Below the pieces are notes generated by a model. That model saw only the letters and a list, made by a program, of their open reading frames with translations, ran no database searches and had not been told where the DNA came from. From Arthrobacter sp. MYb214 (GTDB taxonomy: Bacteria > Actinomycetota > Actinomycetes > Actinomycetales > Micrococcaceae): a stretch of DNA of 64,000 bases. The stretch's first letter is position 1, and every line of letters begins with the position of its first letter. Both the position numbers and the translations under genes were made by a program. The DNA is taken from positions 310,001-374,000 of the forward strand of contig NZ_PCPZ01000003.1 in the NCBI RefSeq assembly GCF_002979865.1, read 5' to 3'. Positions 25,540-34,700 of this stretch are shown here, one piece after another.

Positions 25540-26634
25540 TCATTCCACGTCATCCTTGCTGATGGTGAATTCCATATTCCTCCGCTCGTATTCGCGCTGG
25601 CTGAAGGTGGCGCGCTGGACTTCCTTGACTTCGTCAAAGCTGGAGCCGATGGCCCCGCCCATGGTTCCCAGCGAGGATGCCAGCCAGGCAAGGTTGATGT
25701 ATTCGGCCAGCGTGACATCATGGCGCAGCTGGTAGGCGAGATATTCCTGGTCAATGACAATCAGCGAGCCGGCCAGCAAGGCAAGGAACAAGAGCAGGTA
25801 CATGACCGTCGCGGCAAACCCGACCGTCAGCACGGTGGCCGCGTTGTAGACGACCATCCGCTCGCGGCGGCGGTTGCCCTTGGGCCTCTCCCACAACCGG
25901 TTGTGCAGCAGCAGCCAGAGCGTGAGGATCAGGATGCTTGAGACCGTGATCAGCGAAAGCCGCCCGGCAGGCAGGTAGTCGGCCATGGCCCAGATGCTCG
26001 TGTAGAACACGCCGAAGGCACCGGTGGCCACCGCACCTGCCATCGCGGAGGAAAGCCGCGGCACCAGTTTCCACGGCTGGTTGCTGCGCACCATCCCGGC
26101 AATCAGCAGCAACCGCCCGCGCAAACCTTCGATGCTCGAGATGCGGTTCTGCTCGTTTTGCCCGTCCTGCCGGCTGGCGTGCACGCTCATCGCCCGTCCC
26201 AGCGGGGTCGGAGGCGGAGCCGGCTGCTTGCCGGTAGCCAATTCCCTGACCAGTTCGGCCAGTTCCCGTGCCACGGTGCGCGGCCGGGCCAACCCGAGGC
26301 TGGGCATGGAAAGCACGGCCGAGGCATCCTCGACGGAAATCACCGAACGCACGGGCCGGTTCTGCACATAGTGCGGGGCATCGGTGAGGTAGATGATGAA
26401 GTCCCAGCCATGCTTTTCCCGCAGCCTGGGCACCTTGTCGTTCAGCGCGACCCGTCCGCTCTCCCCCAAGGGCAGGGAAAAGGGAGCTACCTGCACGTCC
26501 CATTGCTGCTCGTGCTCCTGCAACTTCTCTATGACCCCTTCCAGCCGGGCAGCGATCCGATTGGCCATCGCGTCGGCTATGCCAGGGTCGGCAATTAATC
26601 CCACCGTGCGCTTCTCGGGCTCTTGCACGCTCAT
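25540..26634 (-). CDS. Four-helix membrane protein with soluble N-terminal domain, function unknown
   Basis: A 364-residue protein starting at ATG 26634 (GAGGTGCTG upstream; the frame is open to 26685). Residues 1-125 look like an alpha/beta soluble domain (RTVGLIADPGIADAMANRIA, then HGWDFIIYLTDAP), and four hydrophobic helices follow (about 195-330). The C-terminus is charged and cytosolic. Proteins like this are widespread in Actinobacteria as hypotheticals; I cannot assign a role. It is convergent with the SDR gene. Confidence 0.7.
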   Translation of the reverse strand: MSVQEPEKRTVGLIADPGIADAMANRIAARLEGVIEKLQEHEQQWDVQVAPFSLPLGESGRVALNDKVPRLREKHGWDFIIYLTDAPHYVQNRPVRSVISVEDASAVLSMPSLGLARPRTVARELAELVRELATGKQPAPPPTPLGRAMSVHASRQDGQNEQNRISSIEGLRGRLLLIAGMVRSNQPWKLVPRLSSAMAGAVATGAFGVFYTSIWAMADYLPAGRLSLITVSSILILTLWLLLHNRLWERPKGNRRRERMVVYNAATVLTVGFAATVMYLLLFLALLAGSLIVIDQEYLAYQLRHDVTLAEYINLAWLASSLGTMGGAIGSSFDEVKEVQRATFSQREYERRNMEFTISKDDVE

Positions 26635-26758
26635 CAGCACCTCGCAGCTCTCAGGGCAGCAGTTTGGCCCGCTCCCACAGCACACACTAGGAAGTCGCGC
26701 CCGCGCCTGCAGTGCCGTTCAGCAACCTTGCAGGAATCAGCCCCGGCAGTGCACGCTT

Positions 26759-26780
26759 GATCCCCGGAATTCCGGGGATC
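26759..26780. repeat. 22-bp perfect palindrome
   Basis: Positions 26759-26780 are perfectly self-complementary (left arm GATCCCCGGAA). They lie 100 bases before a small acidic gene and 125 bases after the start of the divergent membrane gene. It could be an operator or a terminator-like hairpin. Confidence 0.5.
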
Positions 26781-26879
26781 CCCGACTCACAGGTAATGCC
26801 CATCAAACTTGCCTTGTTGCCTGCTGCCCGGTGTGGAATGGTCGGTGCCATCGCCCATCTGATGAAGAAAGGACCATCC

Positions 26880-27050
26880 ATGGAATCCAACCAGCCAGAC
26901 GAAGAGCAGCACCCGGGGATCGTTCCAACGCCCGATGAGCCCACGGAGGAAAAACAGAATTCTGTCGGGGACCACGAAGACGCGTTCGAGCAGCCAGCCG
27001 AGGAGCAAGACCCGGACCAGGTTGACACCGACCAGTTCAATACCGACTGA
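26880..27050 (+). CDS. Small acidic protein, 56 residues
   Basis: ATG 26880 follows GAAAGGA and gives a 56-residue, strongly acidic, helix-free product (MESNQPDEEQHPGIVPTPDE ... DPDQVDTDQFNTD). It lies 47 bases before the alcohol dehydrogenase start on the same strand, so they may be co-transcribed. It is the fourth small acidic protein in this region. Confidence 0.6.
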   Translation: MESNQPDEEQHPGIVPTPDEPTEEKQNSVGDHEDAFEQPAEEQDPDQVDTDQFNTD

Positions 27051-27097
27051 TCCGCGTTTGTATTCCGCCGGCAACGATACGACTAGGAGATAACCTC

Positions 27098-28270
27098 TTG
27101 AAAGCATTGACATGGCAAGGCAAGCGAAAGATCGGTTTCAGTGATGTCCCGGATCCGGTGATTCAGGATCCCGGGGACATCATCATCAAGGTCACTTCCA
27201 CCGCGATTTGCGGATCGGACCTGCATCTCTATGAGCTGCTGGGCCCCTACATGCATGCCGGCGACGTGCTGGGCCACGAAACCATGGGCATCGTCCAGGA
27301 AGTCGGCAGCGGCATAACCAAGCTGTCGGTAGGCGACCGGGTAGTCATCCCGTTCAACATCTCCTGCGGCCACTGCTGGATGTGCCAGCACGACCTGCAG
27401 TCGCAGTGCGAGACCACCCAGGTGCGCAAGCACGGCAAGGGCGCCCAATTCTTCGGATACTCCGAACTCTACGGACAGGTGCCCGGCGGCCAAGCCGAAT
27501 ACCTGCGCGTGCCCCATGCCGATTACGGTGCGGTGAAAGTTGGCGACCAGCTGCCCGACCACCGCTACCTTTTCCTCTCCGATATCCTGCCCACCGCGTG
27601 GCAGGGCGTGCACTATGCCAATGTCCCCGACGGCGGAACTCTCGCGGTCTACGGGCTCGGGCCGGTGGGCCAGCTCGCCGCGCGCATCGGCCGGCACCTG
27701 GGCTATGAGGTGCTGGGCATCGACCCGGTGGCAGAACGCCGCGCCATGGCTGAGCGCCACGGCATCCAGACCCTGGACTTCACCAAGGACACCGTGGGCG
27801 AATTGCGCGGGCGCACCGGTCGAGGCCCCGATGCCGTGCTCGATGCGGTGGGCATGGAAGCCCATGGTTCCCCGGTCTCCTCGATGTTCCAGCAAGCCAC
27901 CGGGTTGCTGCCGGACAAGGCCGCGCAGCTGGCCATGGAGAACGTCTCCGCGGACCGCACCAGCGTGCTGGATTCGGCCATCGATGCCGTGCGCCGCGGC
28001 GGCACCCTGTCGATCAGCGGCGTCTATGCCGGGGCCGCCACCCCGATGCCGATGGTGAAGCTGTTCGACAAGCAGATCCAGATCCGACAGGGCCAATGCA
28101 ATGTGCGCTCATGGACCCAGAAGCTGCTGCCGCTGGCCGAGGATGCAGCCGATCCGCTGGGCCTGGACGACTTGGTCACCCACGAGCAGCCGCTCTCGAA
28201 CGGTCCGCAGATGTACGAGACCTTCCAGAAGAAGCAGGATGCGTGCATCAAGGTGGTGCTCAAGCCCTAG
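27098..28270 (+). CDS. Zinc-dependent alcohol/formaldehyde-type dehydrogenase (MDR family)
   Basis: A 390-residue NAD(P)-linked dehydrogenase from TTG 27098, with AGGAG nine bases upstream. Catalytic zinc ligands are Cys38, His60 and Glu61; the structural zinc lobe has Cys90, 93, 96 and 104. The Rossmann motif GLGPVGQ lies near residue 185. Length and the long mid-domain insert (MEAHGSPVSSMFQQATGL) match the glutathione-independent formaldehyde dehydrogenase/FdhA-like branch of actinobacterial ADHs. Its end is only three bases from the convergent ku stop. Confidence 0.88.
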   Translation: MKALTWQGKRKIGFSDVPDPVIQDPGDIIIKVTSTAICGSDLHLYELLGPYMHAGDVLGHETMGIVQEVGSGITKLSVGDRVVIPFNISCGHCWMCQHDLQSQCETTQVRKHGKGAQFFGYSELYGQVPGGQAEYLRVPHADYGAVKVGDQLPDHRYLFLSDILPTAWQGVHYANVPDGGTLAVYGLGPVGQLAARIGRHLGYEVLGIDPVAERRAMAERHGIQTLDFTKDTVGELRGRTGRGPDAVLDAVGMEAHGSPVSSMFQQATGLLPDKAAQLAMENVSADRTSVLDSAIDAVRRGGTLSISGVYAGAATPMPMVKLFDKQIQIRQGQCNVRSWTQKLLPLAEDAADPLGLDDLVTHEQPLSNGPQMYETFQKKQDACIKVVLKP

Positions 28271-28273
28271 CGG

Positions 28274-29245
28274 CTAGGCGCTTTTCTTCCCGGAACCGGA
28301 GGCCTTCTTCTTGTGTGGCGAGGAGGAGGCCTCCTTTGCCGTTGCCTTCTTCGTGGCCGGCTTCTTGGCTGCCGTTTTCTTCGCAGGTTTCTTCGCTGCT
28401 GGCTTCTTCGCCGCCGCGGCCTTCCCATCCTTGGCTGCCTTGGCCGGGGCCTTGGCCTTGCGCCCGTCGATGCTGCGCTTGAGCGCCTCCATCAGATCGA
28501 TGACCTCCCCGGACTCGCTGCTCTGGTCCGGGGAACCGAAGGTCGCCTCGGTATCCAGGTCCTCACCCTGCTCGATTTTCGCTTCGATCAGCGCCTGCAG
28601 CTGGACTTGGTAGTCATCCTGGAACTCGTGCGGCGTGAAATCACTGCTGTACTGGTCTACCAGGGAGGCAGACATCTTCAGTTCCTGCTCGCTGATCCGC
28701 GGTGATTTCTCCGGTGCCACTGCCTCGGCATCGCGCAGCTCGTCCGCCCACATGACCGCTTGCAGCACCATCACCTTGGATCGGACACGCAAGATGCCCA
28801 GCCGGGTCTTCTGGCGCAGGGCGAAGCGCACCACTGCCAGCTTCTCGGTGTCCTGAAGCGTTCGGCGCAACAGCTCGTAGGCCTTGGGCGATTTGGAGTC
28901 CGCCTGGAGATAGTAGCTCTTCTCCAGCATCAGGGGATCTACTTGGCTGGCCGGGACGAACTGGACCACCTCGATTTCGCGGCTCTTCTCCGCAGGCAAC
29001 GCGTCCATGTCCTCATCGGTGAGCACAATGGTCCGTTCTCCGTCCTCATAGGCCTTGTCCAGATCCTTGTAGGCGATTTTCTTCCCGCACACTTCGCATC
29101 GGCGCTCGTAGCGGATCCGTCCGCCGTCCTTGTCATGGACCTGGTGCAGGTCGATGTCGTGGTCCTCGGTGGCGCCGTAGGCCTTGACCGGCACGTTCAC
29201 CAGGCCGAAGGCAATTGATCCAGTCCAGATAGCTCGCATGGGCAT
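28274..29245 (-). CDS. ku: DNA end-binding protein Ku
   Basis: Bacterial Ku, about 323 residues, which threads onto double-strand breaks and recruits LigD for non-homologous end joining. It opens MRAIWTGSIAFGLVNVPVKA, the family hallmark; MPMRAIW from ATG 29245 best fits the upstream GGAAAG site, ATG 29239 being the alternative. The core runs to about residue 250. A Lys/Ala-rich tail of about 70 residues (AAKKPAAKKPAKKTAAKKPA repeats) follows, a histone-like DNA-binding extension found in many actinobacterial Ku proteins. It is divergent from ligD with a 158-base shared promoter region. Confidence 0.95.
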   Translation of the reverse strand: MPMRAIWTGSIAFGLVNVPVKAYGATEDHDIDLHQVHDKDGGRIRYERRCEVCGKKIAYKDLDKAYEDGERTIVLTDEDMDALPAEKSREIEVVQFVPASQVDPLMLEKSYYLQADSKSPKAYELLRRTLQDTEKLAVVRFALRQKTRLGILRVRSKVMVLQAVMWADELRDAEAVAPEKSPRISEQELKMSASLVDQYSSDFTPHEFQDDYQVQLQALIEAKIEQGEDLDTEATFGSPDQSSESGEVIDLMEALKRSIDGRKAKAPAKAAKDGKAAAAKKPAAKKPAKKTAAKKPATKKATAKEASSSPHKKKASGSGKKSA

Positions 29246-29403
29246 AGTGAAGCATCTTTCCAGCCAGTGTGTCACTGCCCTAGTGATTCTGGCAGGCGGC
29301 GCTGAGGTTCGGCAGCGCGAAACGCAAAGCTTGCTTGGAACGCTGGATTCCCCGGCGCCGCTCGGGAAGATTGGTCCTCATAAGGCAAAGCAAAGGACAG
29401 CGC

Positions 29404-31920
29404 ATGGCACGCAGGGAGCAAACCGTCACCGTCGCGGGGAACACGCTGAAGGTCAGCAATCTGGATAAGGTCCTGTACCCGCAGACCGGGACCACCAAGG
29501 GCGAAGTCATGGACTACTTCCAGCAGGTGGCCCCGGTGCTGATTCCGCATGCCGCGTGGCGCCCGGCCACCCGCAAGCGCTGGGTGGACGGCGTGGGGAC
29601 CCCCGAAGAACCGGGCAAGGTGTTTTTCCGCAAGGATCTCGAGGACTCTGCCCCAGGCTGGATTCCCTCGGCCAAGCTGCAGCACAAGACCCACTCCAAT
29701 ATCTATCCGCTAGTCAACAACGAGGCGGTGCTGGCCTGGATGGCCCAGGTGGCTGCGCTGGAAATCCATGTTCCCCAGTGGCGCTTCGATTCCTCGCTGG
29801 AACCTGCCAATCCGGACCGGCTGGTGCTGGACCTGGATCCCGGTCCGGGCGCGGGCTTGGAGCAGTGCGCTGAAGTCGCCTTGATCTGCCGAGAGATTCT
29901 CGACGGCATGGACCTGCCCAGCTTTGCGGTGACCTCCGGTTCCAAGGGCATCCACCTCTATGCCGGACTGGATGGCAAATACACCTCGGAGCAAGTCAAC
30001 GAGGTGGCCAAGGAATTGGCCTCCACCTTGCAGAAGGAGCATCCGCAACTGGTTCTCGCCAGCATGAAGCGCTCGCTGCGCGAGAACAAGGTGTTCGTGG
30101 ACTGGAGCCAGAATAACGCCTCGAAGACTACCGTCTGTCCGTATTCGCTGCGCGGCCGGGCACGGCCCACTGTCGCGGCCCCGCGAACCTGGGAAGAAAT
30201 CGAAGCGCCGGGTTTGGAGCAGCTGGACTTCCACGAGGTGCTGGACCGCATTGCTGATGGAATCGATCCGCTGGCGCAGCTGGCCTCGGGACAACAGCAG
30301 GACCCGGATCGTCTGGCGGTCTACCGCTCCAAGCGCGATGCGGCGCTGACACCTGAACCGGTGCCGGAGCAATCCGGGAATTCCCAGTCCGGTCAGCCGG
30401 GCGGAAAGGACGGCACCGGGCTGTCCTTTGTCATCCAGGAACATCATGCCCGCGCGCTGCATTGGGATTTCCGCCTGGAGCACGAGGGAGTGCTGGTCTC
30501 CTGGGCGGTGCCCAAGGGTCCACCCCTGGAACCCGGAATCCAGCGCTTGGCGGTCATGACCGAAGACCATCCGCTCTCCTACGCAAGCTTCGAAGGCAGC
30601 ATCCCCAAGGGCCAATACGGTGCTGGGGAAGTATCAATCTGGGATTCGGGCAGTTGCACCATCGAGAAGTGGCGCGAAGGCAAAGAAGTCATCGCGGTGC
30701 TCACCGGCTCCCGCGAGGGCGGGCTGGGCGGAGTGGACCGGCGGTTCGTGCTGATCCAGGCCGCAGGGATGGGCGGCAAGGACAATTGGCTGCTGCAGCT
30801 GGCCAAGGAACAGCCGGCCGGAGCCGAGGCGGGAACGTCCGCTGATTCCGGTGGCGGAGAACCGGAGGCTGCTCGCGAGCCTAGCGCCAAGCAGGCCGTG
30901 GCTGATCTGTCGGGCCAAGCGTTGCGCCCCATGCTGGCCACTGCCGGCACTGCTCGGGAGATCTCCGGCGAGCGGGGTTGGAGCTTTGAAATGAAATGGG
31001 ACGGCTACCGCGCGTTGGCAGTAGTCGATGGCGCCAAAACCAAGCTGATCAGCCGCAACGGCCACGACCTGACCGGAGACTTCCCGGAACTCGAAATCCT
31101 CGGTTCGCTGCTGCCGGAACGCTGTGTGGTGGACGGGGAAATCGTCGCCCTGGATTCTTCGGGCCGCCCTGACTTCTCGCTGCTCCAGCAACGGGTGGCC
31201 CACCAGCGGAAGAAACGCACGAAGCAGGCCTCGGCCATCAGGATCCAGTACCTGGTCTTCGACGTGCTGCAGCTGCCATATGACAAGGATGCAGGACTGG
31301 TGGATCTGACTGCTCTGACCTACGAACAACGCCGCCAACGGCTTGCGGGCCTGGATCTCGACCACCAGTACGTGCAGGTGCCACCGGCCCACACCGGGAC
31401 CTTGGAGCAGGCCATCGAGACCAGCCGTGCGCTGGGCCTGGAGGGCGTGGTGGCCAAGGAACGCGACTCCGTCTACGAGCTGGGCCGGCGCAGCACCAGC
31501 TGGGTGAAGCTCAAGCACCAGCGGCACCAGGAAGCTGTGGTGATTGGCTGGCGGTCTGGACAGGGGTCGCGTAGCCGCAGCCTGGCATCGCTGCTGCTGG
31601 CCATTCCGGGAAATGGCGGCTTGGAATACGCCGGCCGGGTGGGCACCGGATTCAGCGACGCGCAACTGGCCGAAATCCGCGAGCGGCTTGAAAAGATCGA
31701 ACGCAAGACTCCCCCGGCCAAGAACATCCCGGCAGCGCATCAAAGCGATGCGCACTGGGTGAGCCCGAAATACGTGGCAGAAGTCCGATACAGCGAACTG
31801 ACCTCGGACCGCCTTCTGCGCCATCCGGTGTGGCGTGGCTGGCGCGATGAGAAGCAACCGGATGAGGTCCGCTGGGAACCGGCGGAGCCGACCGGGAACC
31901 AAACTCCAACTAACCGCTAA
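29404..31920 (+). CDS. ligD: Multifunctional ATP-dependent DNA ligase LigD (Pol-PE-Lig)
   Basis: An 838-residue NHEJ enzyme from ATG 29404 (AAAGGA upstream). Domain order is as in mycobacteria. The primase/polymerase is at about 1-290, with catalytic DLD at 143-145. The 3'-phosphoesterase is at about 340-465, with EHHARALHWDFRLEHEG. The ligase is at about 505-830, with nucleotidyl Lys531 in MKWDGYR and later motifs VVDGEIVAL and EGVVAKE. A Gly/Gln-rich linker separates Pol and PE. Divergent from ku. Followed 14 bases later by a DUF4235 gene that may be co-transcribed. Confidence 0.95.
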   Translation: MARREQTVTVAGNTLKVSNLDKVLYPQTGTTKGEVMDYFQQVAPVLIPHAAWRPATRKRWVDGVGTPEEPGKVFFRKDLEDSAPGWIPSAKLQHKTHSNIYPLVNNEAVLAWMAQVAALEIHVPQWRFDSSLEPANPDRLVLDLDPGPGAGLEQCAEVALICREILDGMDLPSFAVTSGSKGIHLYAGLDGKYTSEQVNEVAKELASTLQKEHPQLVLASMKRSLRENKVFVDWSQNNASKTTVCPYSLRGRARPTVAAPRTWEEIEAPGLEQLDFHEVLDRIADGIDPLAQLASGQQQDPDRLAVYRSKRDAALTPEPVPEQSGNSQSGQPGGKDGTGLSFVIQEHHARALHWDFRLEHEGVLVSWAVPKGPPLEPGIQRLAVMTEDHPLSYASFEGSIPKGQYGAGEVSIWDSGSCTIEKWREGKEVIAVLTGSREGGLGGVDRRFVLIQAAGMGGKDNWLLQLAKEQPAGAEAGTSADSGGGEPEAAREPSAKQAVADLSGQALRPMLATAGTAREISGERGWSFEMKWDGYRALAVVDGAKTKLISRNGHDLTGDFPELEILGSLLPERCVVDGEIVALDSSGRPDFSLLQQRVAHQRKKRTKQASAIRIQYLVFDVLQLPYDKDAGLVDLTALTYEQRRQRLAGLDLDHQYVQVPPAHTGTLEQAIETSRALGLEGVVAKERDSVYELGRRSTSWVKLKHQRHQEAVVIGWRSGQGSRSRSLASLLLAIPGNGGLEYAGRVGTGFSDAQLAEIRERLEKIERKTPPAKNIPAAHQSDAHWVSPKYVAEVRYSELTSDRLLRHPVWRGWRDEKQPDEVRWEPAEPTGNQTPTNR

Positions 31921-31934
31921 CAGAGGAGCAGAAC

Positions 31935-32192
31935 ATGAAATTGCTGGTAAAGATCTTCGGAACCCTGATTTCGCTCGGTGCAGGCTGGCTCGGAGCCAAG
32001 CTCGTCTCCGGGGTCTGGCATAAAGCCATGGGTGAAGAACCGCCATCGCTGGCCAACCCCGAAAAGCAGCAGCAGGCCGCCGTAGGCAAGGTGCTGGCGT
32101 TCGCCGTGATCTCGGGGGCAAGCGCTTCTGCCATCCAGGCCATGGCCAAACGGTGGACGCGTTCCCTCGAAGCCAAGGCCGCCAACCGCTAG
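31935..32192 (+). CDS. DUF4235 small membrane protein
   Basis: An 85-residue protein from ATG 31935 with GAGGAG upstream. There are two hydrophobic helices (about 3-22 and 50-70) with a short polar loop containing WHKAMGEEPPSLANPEK. This matches the actinobacterial DUF4235 family, of unknown function. It is directly downstream of ligD. Confidence 0.82.
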   Translation: MKLLVKIFGTLISLGAGWLGAKLVSGVWHKAMGEEPPSLANPEKQQQAAVGKVLAFAVISGASASAIQAMAKRWTRSLEAKAANR

Positions 32193-32688
32193 CAGGCCGC
32201 ATTCTGGCCGGTAACCGGATGCACCGGGTCGCGCAGCTGTTGCCAGTTGCCCGCCTCGGTGTTTTCGTTGGTGCAGGGCAGCTTTCTGCGCGGTGTCCAC
32301 TGCCCTAGTGCATCGCGGATGGCTGAAGGCCTGCGGGACTCGCATGGTGATCAATTGGCCGGGCGACAGTTTCGCCAGCACGCAGAACTGCCAACGGGAA
32401 AGCAATCTTTTGCACCAGCCAAGCCTTCCTTGATGCCTTGTAAGCGTGCCTCACGGTCAATGGCGAGGTTGTTGCCTTCCAGAAGTCGTTGGATCGCTCC
32501 CGGCTGGCGTTCTGCTCTGGCAGGCAGGAACACCCCGGAAAGTTCGGTAACCGCGAGGACACCAGAGCATCAGGGCGCGAATGCTCAGTGGTCCAGTCCG
32601 TTGGAAATATATCCCAGAAGTCTCTGGCATTGAGTGCATCCACTGAATTAGAATGAAAACAAAATATCACTATATGAAAGTTGAATCG
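32193..32688. other. Intergenic stretch of about 500 bases, no supported gene
   Basis: Between the DUF4235 and peroxiredoxin genes. Minus-strand frames spell short protein-like pieces in two phases (about 32350-32640, for example LAVTELSGVFLPARAERQPG), but neither has a start signal or a recognisable family. It could be a decayed gene. The promoter of the peroxiredoxin gene must lie in the AT-richer last 60 bases. Confidence 0.4.
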
Positions 32689-33165
32689 ATGACTGCCCAT
32701 TCTTCTCCGCTCACCGCCGGCCAGCCAGCGCCAACCTTCTCCCTGCAAGATGCCAAGGGAGAGACCATCTCGCTTTCGGATTATTCAGGGCAGAAAGTCA
32801 TCGTGTATTTCTACCCCAAGGCCGCGACTCCCGGCTGCACCACCGAGGCCTGCGATTTCCGCGACAACCTCAATTCGCTGCAGGCCGCAGGATTCTCCGT
32901 TCTGGGCATCTCCCCGGACGCGCCAGAAGAGCTGGCAGCCTTCGCTAGCGATGAATCGCTGAACTTCCCGCTGCTTTCCGACCCGGGCAACGAAGTTGCC
33001 AAAGCCTACGGCTCCTACGGTGAAAAGAACATCGGCGAAAAGACCGTCGTGGGCACCCTGCGCTCCACCGCTGTCATCGATGAAGACGGCAGCATCCGCC
33101 AAATTGAATATGCCGTGGATGCCCAGGGGCATGTGGCGCGACTTCGCGATTCCCTCGGAATCTAG
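32689..33165 (+). CDS. bcp: Thiol peroxidase of the BCP/peroxiredoxin Q family
   Basis: A 158-residue cytosolic peroxiredoxin that reduces H2O2 and organic hydroperoxides with thioredoxin. The motif FYPKAATPGCTTEACDFRDN gives peroxidatic Cys50 and resolving Cys55, the two-Cys BCP pattern. Start ATG 32689 (GAAAG 8 bases upstream) matches family length; ATGs at 32653 and 32674 are in frame but add an odd KTKYHY leader. It is a single gene, with a GC hairpin downstream. Confidence 0.92.
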   Translation: MTAHSSPLTAGQPAPTFSLQDAKGETISLSDYSGQKVIVYFYPKAATPGCTTEACDFRDNLNSLQAAGFSVLGISPDAPEELAAFASDESLNFPLLSDPGNEVAKAYGSYGEKNIGEKTVVGTLRSTAVIDEDGSIRQIEYAVDAQGHVARLRDSLGI

Positions 33166-33211
33166 AGGATTCCGCACCCGGATCTTTCCGGTGCCAGCCC
33201 GGATGCTTCGA

Positions 33212-33239
33212 GCCGGGGCCAGCTTTCACCGGCCCCGGC
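33212..33239 (+). terminator. GC hairpin between convergent bcp and YbdK-type gene
   Basis: GCCGGGGCC and GGCCCCGGC pair around AGCTTTCACC. It is probably bidirectional. Confidence 0.6.
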
Positions 33240-33245
33240 CACACC

Positions 33246-33270
33246 CTGCAGTCTGCAGTCTGCAGTCTGC
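33246..33270. repeat. Heptamer tandem repeat CTGCAGT x3.5
   Basis: Three and a half perfect copies of CTGCAGT in 25 bases, between the terminator hairpin and the YbdK-type gene's end. A short slippage-prone repeat in non-coding DNA. Confidence 0.8.
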
Positions 33271-33293
33271 GTTGAGGATCCCTGGACGGCAAG

Positions 33294-34373
33294 CTACATC
33301 TGCATCTCGGAATGGGCATTGGCCAACAGATGCGTGAAAGCACCACGCTCGAATGCAGCCCGCTGGCGAACCGCTCCATTGCCTGTCTCCAGCATGTTCC
33401 TGAGTGAAATCACGGCATAGTCGTAATCTCCATGAGCCCTCAATGCGTCCTCAATGAGTCGGAGCATTCTGCGGGCCAGTTCCTCCACAGCGACCTGCTC
33501 TCCGGTTCGCGTGTCCACGTGCACTCCGGTGATTCCGTTCTTGGCCGCTTGCCACAATGAGAGGTCCAGGACTTCGGGCAGATACTCGATCGCATCGAAT
33601 TCGCCGGCCACCGCAGTCTCGACCAGCCCTCGCATGAGCACGGCCAGCAATACCGAATCCTGCGCTCTCAACTGCGAGTCCGCGACCCGAATTTCGAGTG
33701 TCGGGTACTTTTCCGACAACCGGGCGGACCATCCGATGTGGCCTGGGTCGGGAACTGCATCGGTTCCATTGATTCGCGCAAGCCGAGTCCCATAGTCTTT
33801 CGAATCCTTGAAGTACGGCGGAATTCCCTGGACGGACCACTTTCGATAGTGAATGGTTCTCCACGATGAAAAGTTGCTGTCGCCCCCTTTCCAATACGGA
33901 GAATTGGCGCCCAGGGCGCAAAGAAATGGCAGCCATCCGCGCAAGAAGTTCAGCGCACGAATTCCCGCTTCGGAATCAGGGATGGACACATGGACGTGCA
34001 AACCGCACATGTAATGCTCTGACGCTATTCCGGAAACGAAGTTGCCGATTTCCCGATACCTTGCATTATCGGTCAGCTCCGGAGCCTGCTGGGCAATCAT
34101 CGGCGCCGCGCCCAAACCCGCGACCAGCAGGCCGCGGGAAGCCGCTTCGCCTGCCAGAGCCCTGCGGAAACTTCCCAGCTCATGCAGGGCCTGATCCCGG
34201 TCTTCGCAGATGGCGCTAGCATGCTCTATTTGGCAAGCAAGCAATTCGTTCTGCACTTCGCCATCGCGCTGCGAATCCAGCGCTTGCCGTAACGCTTCTT
34301 TATCCGTGCTGGCCGGCAACCCTGTTTCTGCGTCGAACATGAAGAATTCTTCTTCAATGCCAAAGGTGCTCAT
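33294..34373 (-). CDS. Glutamate-cysteine ligase-like carboxylate-amine ligase (YbdK/GCS2 family)
   Basis: A 359-residue ATP-dependent ligase from ATG 34373 with GGGAGG nine bases upstream. It opens STFGIEEEFFMFD, the GCS2 nucleotide/metal motif, and carries CGLHVHVSIPD near residue 120 and RWRTIHYRKW-like substrate loop residues (SSWRTIHYRKW). E. coli YbdK has weak gamma-glutamylcysteine ligase activity; actinobacterial members include mycothiol- and ergothioneine-route enzymes (EgtA). No other thiol biosynthesis gene is nearby, so the substrate is uncertain. Confidence 0.87.
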   Translation of the reverse strand: MSTFGIEEEFFMFDAETGLPASTDKEALRQALDSQRDGEVQNELLACQIEHASAICEDRDQALHELGSFRRALAGEAASRGLLVAGLGAAPMIAQQAPELTDNARYREIGNFVSGIASEHYMCGLHVHVSIPDSEAGIRALNFLRGWLPFLCALGANSPYWKGGDSNFSSWRTIHYRKWSVQGIPPYFKDSKDYGTRLARINGTDAVPDPGHIGWSARLSEKYPTLEIRVADSQLRAQDSVLLAVLMRGLVETAVAGEFDAIEYLPEVLDLSLWQAAKNGITGVHVDTRTGEQVAVEELARRMLRLIEDALRAHGDYDYAVISLRNMLETGNGAVRQRAAFERGAFTHLLANAHSEMQM

Positions 34374-34432
34374 TTCGTGCCTCCCGGAATATGGTTGCTA
34401 GGGCGTCGGACCAGCAACCGGCCTGTGTGGAC

Positions 34433-34516
34433 TTACTGCTGGCTAACCTGGTCTGCCTGATGCGAACTAGCGGGGAGCTGCTCATCTTTCTTCTTGCGCG
34501 GAACGGAATGCCGCAT
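34433..34516 (-). CDS. Possible 27-residue small protein
   Basis: ATG 34516 follows AAAGGGG at 8 bases and opens a 27-residue frame (MRHSVPRKKKDEQLPASSHQ...) ending at TAA. It is basic at first, then Gln/Ser-rich. The start signal is better than chance, but length is too short for more support. It lies between the YbdK-type gene and the mobile element. Confidence 0.35.
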   Translation of the reverse strand: MRHSVPRKKKDEQLPASSHQADQVSQQ

Positions 34517-34700
34517 GATCAATCCCCTTTCAGCTAGGCTGCGAATTTCCGGATGGCCGCAGCTTCATCCGCCTCGGCGGCTTGCGTTCTGCGTAAGCGG
34601 ATTCTGAAACAGTAGATCCCGTAGCCTGGCTGCATCTGCTTGCCCGATGGATTCTCATGGTTTTCCCATCAACCCAGAATGAATCGGACATGAAATCTGA

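Noticed and set aside
32350-32640. Possible decayed gene on the minus strand before bcp
   Set aside because: Fragments look protein-like but match no family I know; not enough to call.
33246-33270. Short tandem heptamers considered as CRISPR or iteron
   Set aside because: Only 3.5 copies, no spacers, no cas or rep gene nearby.
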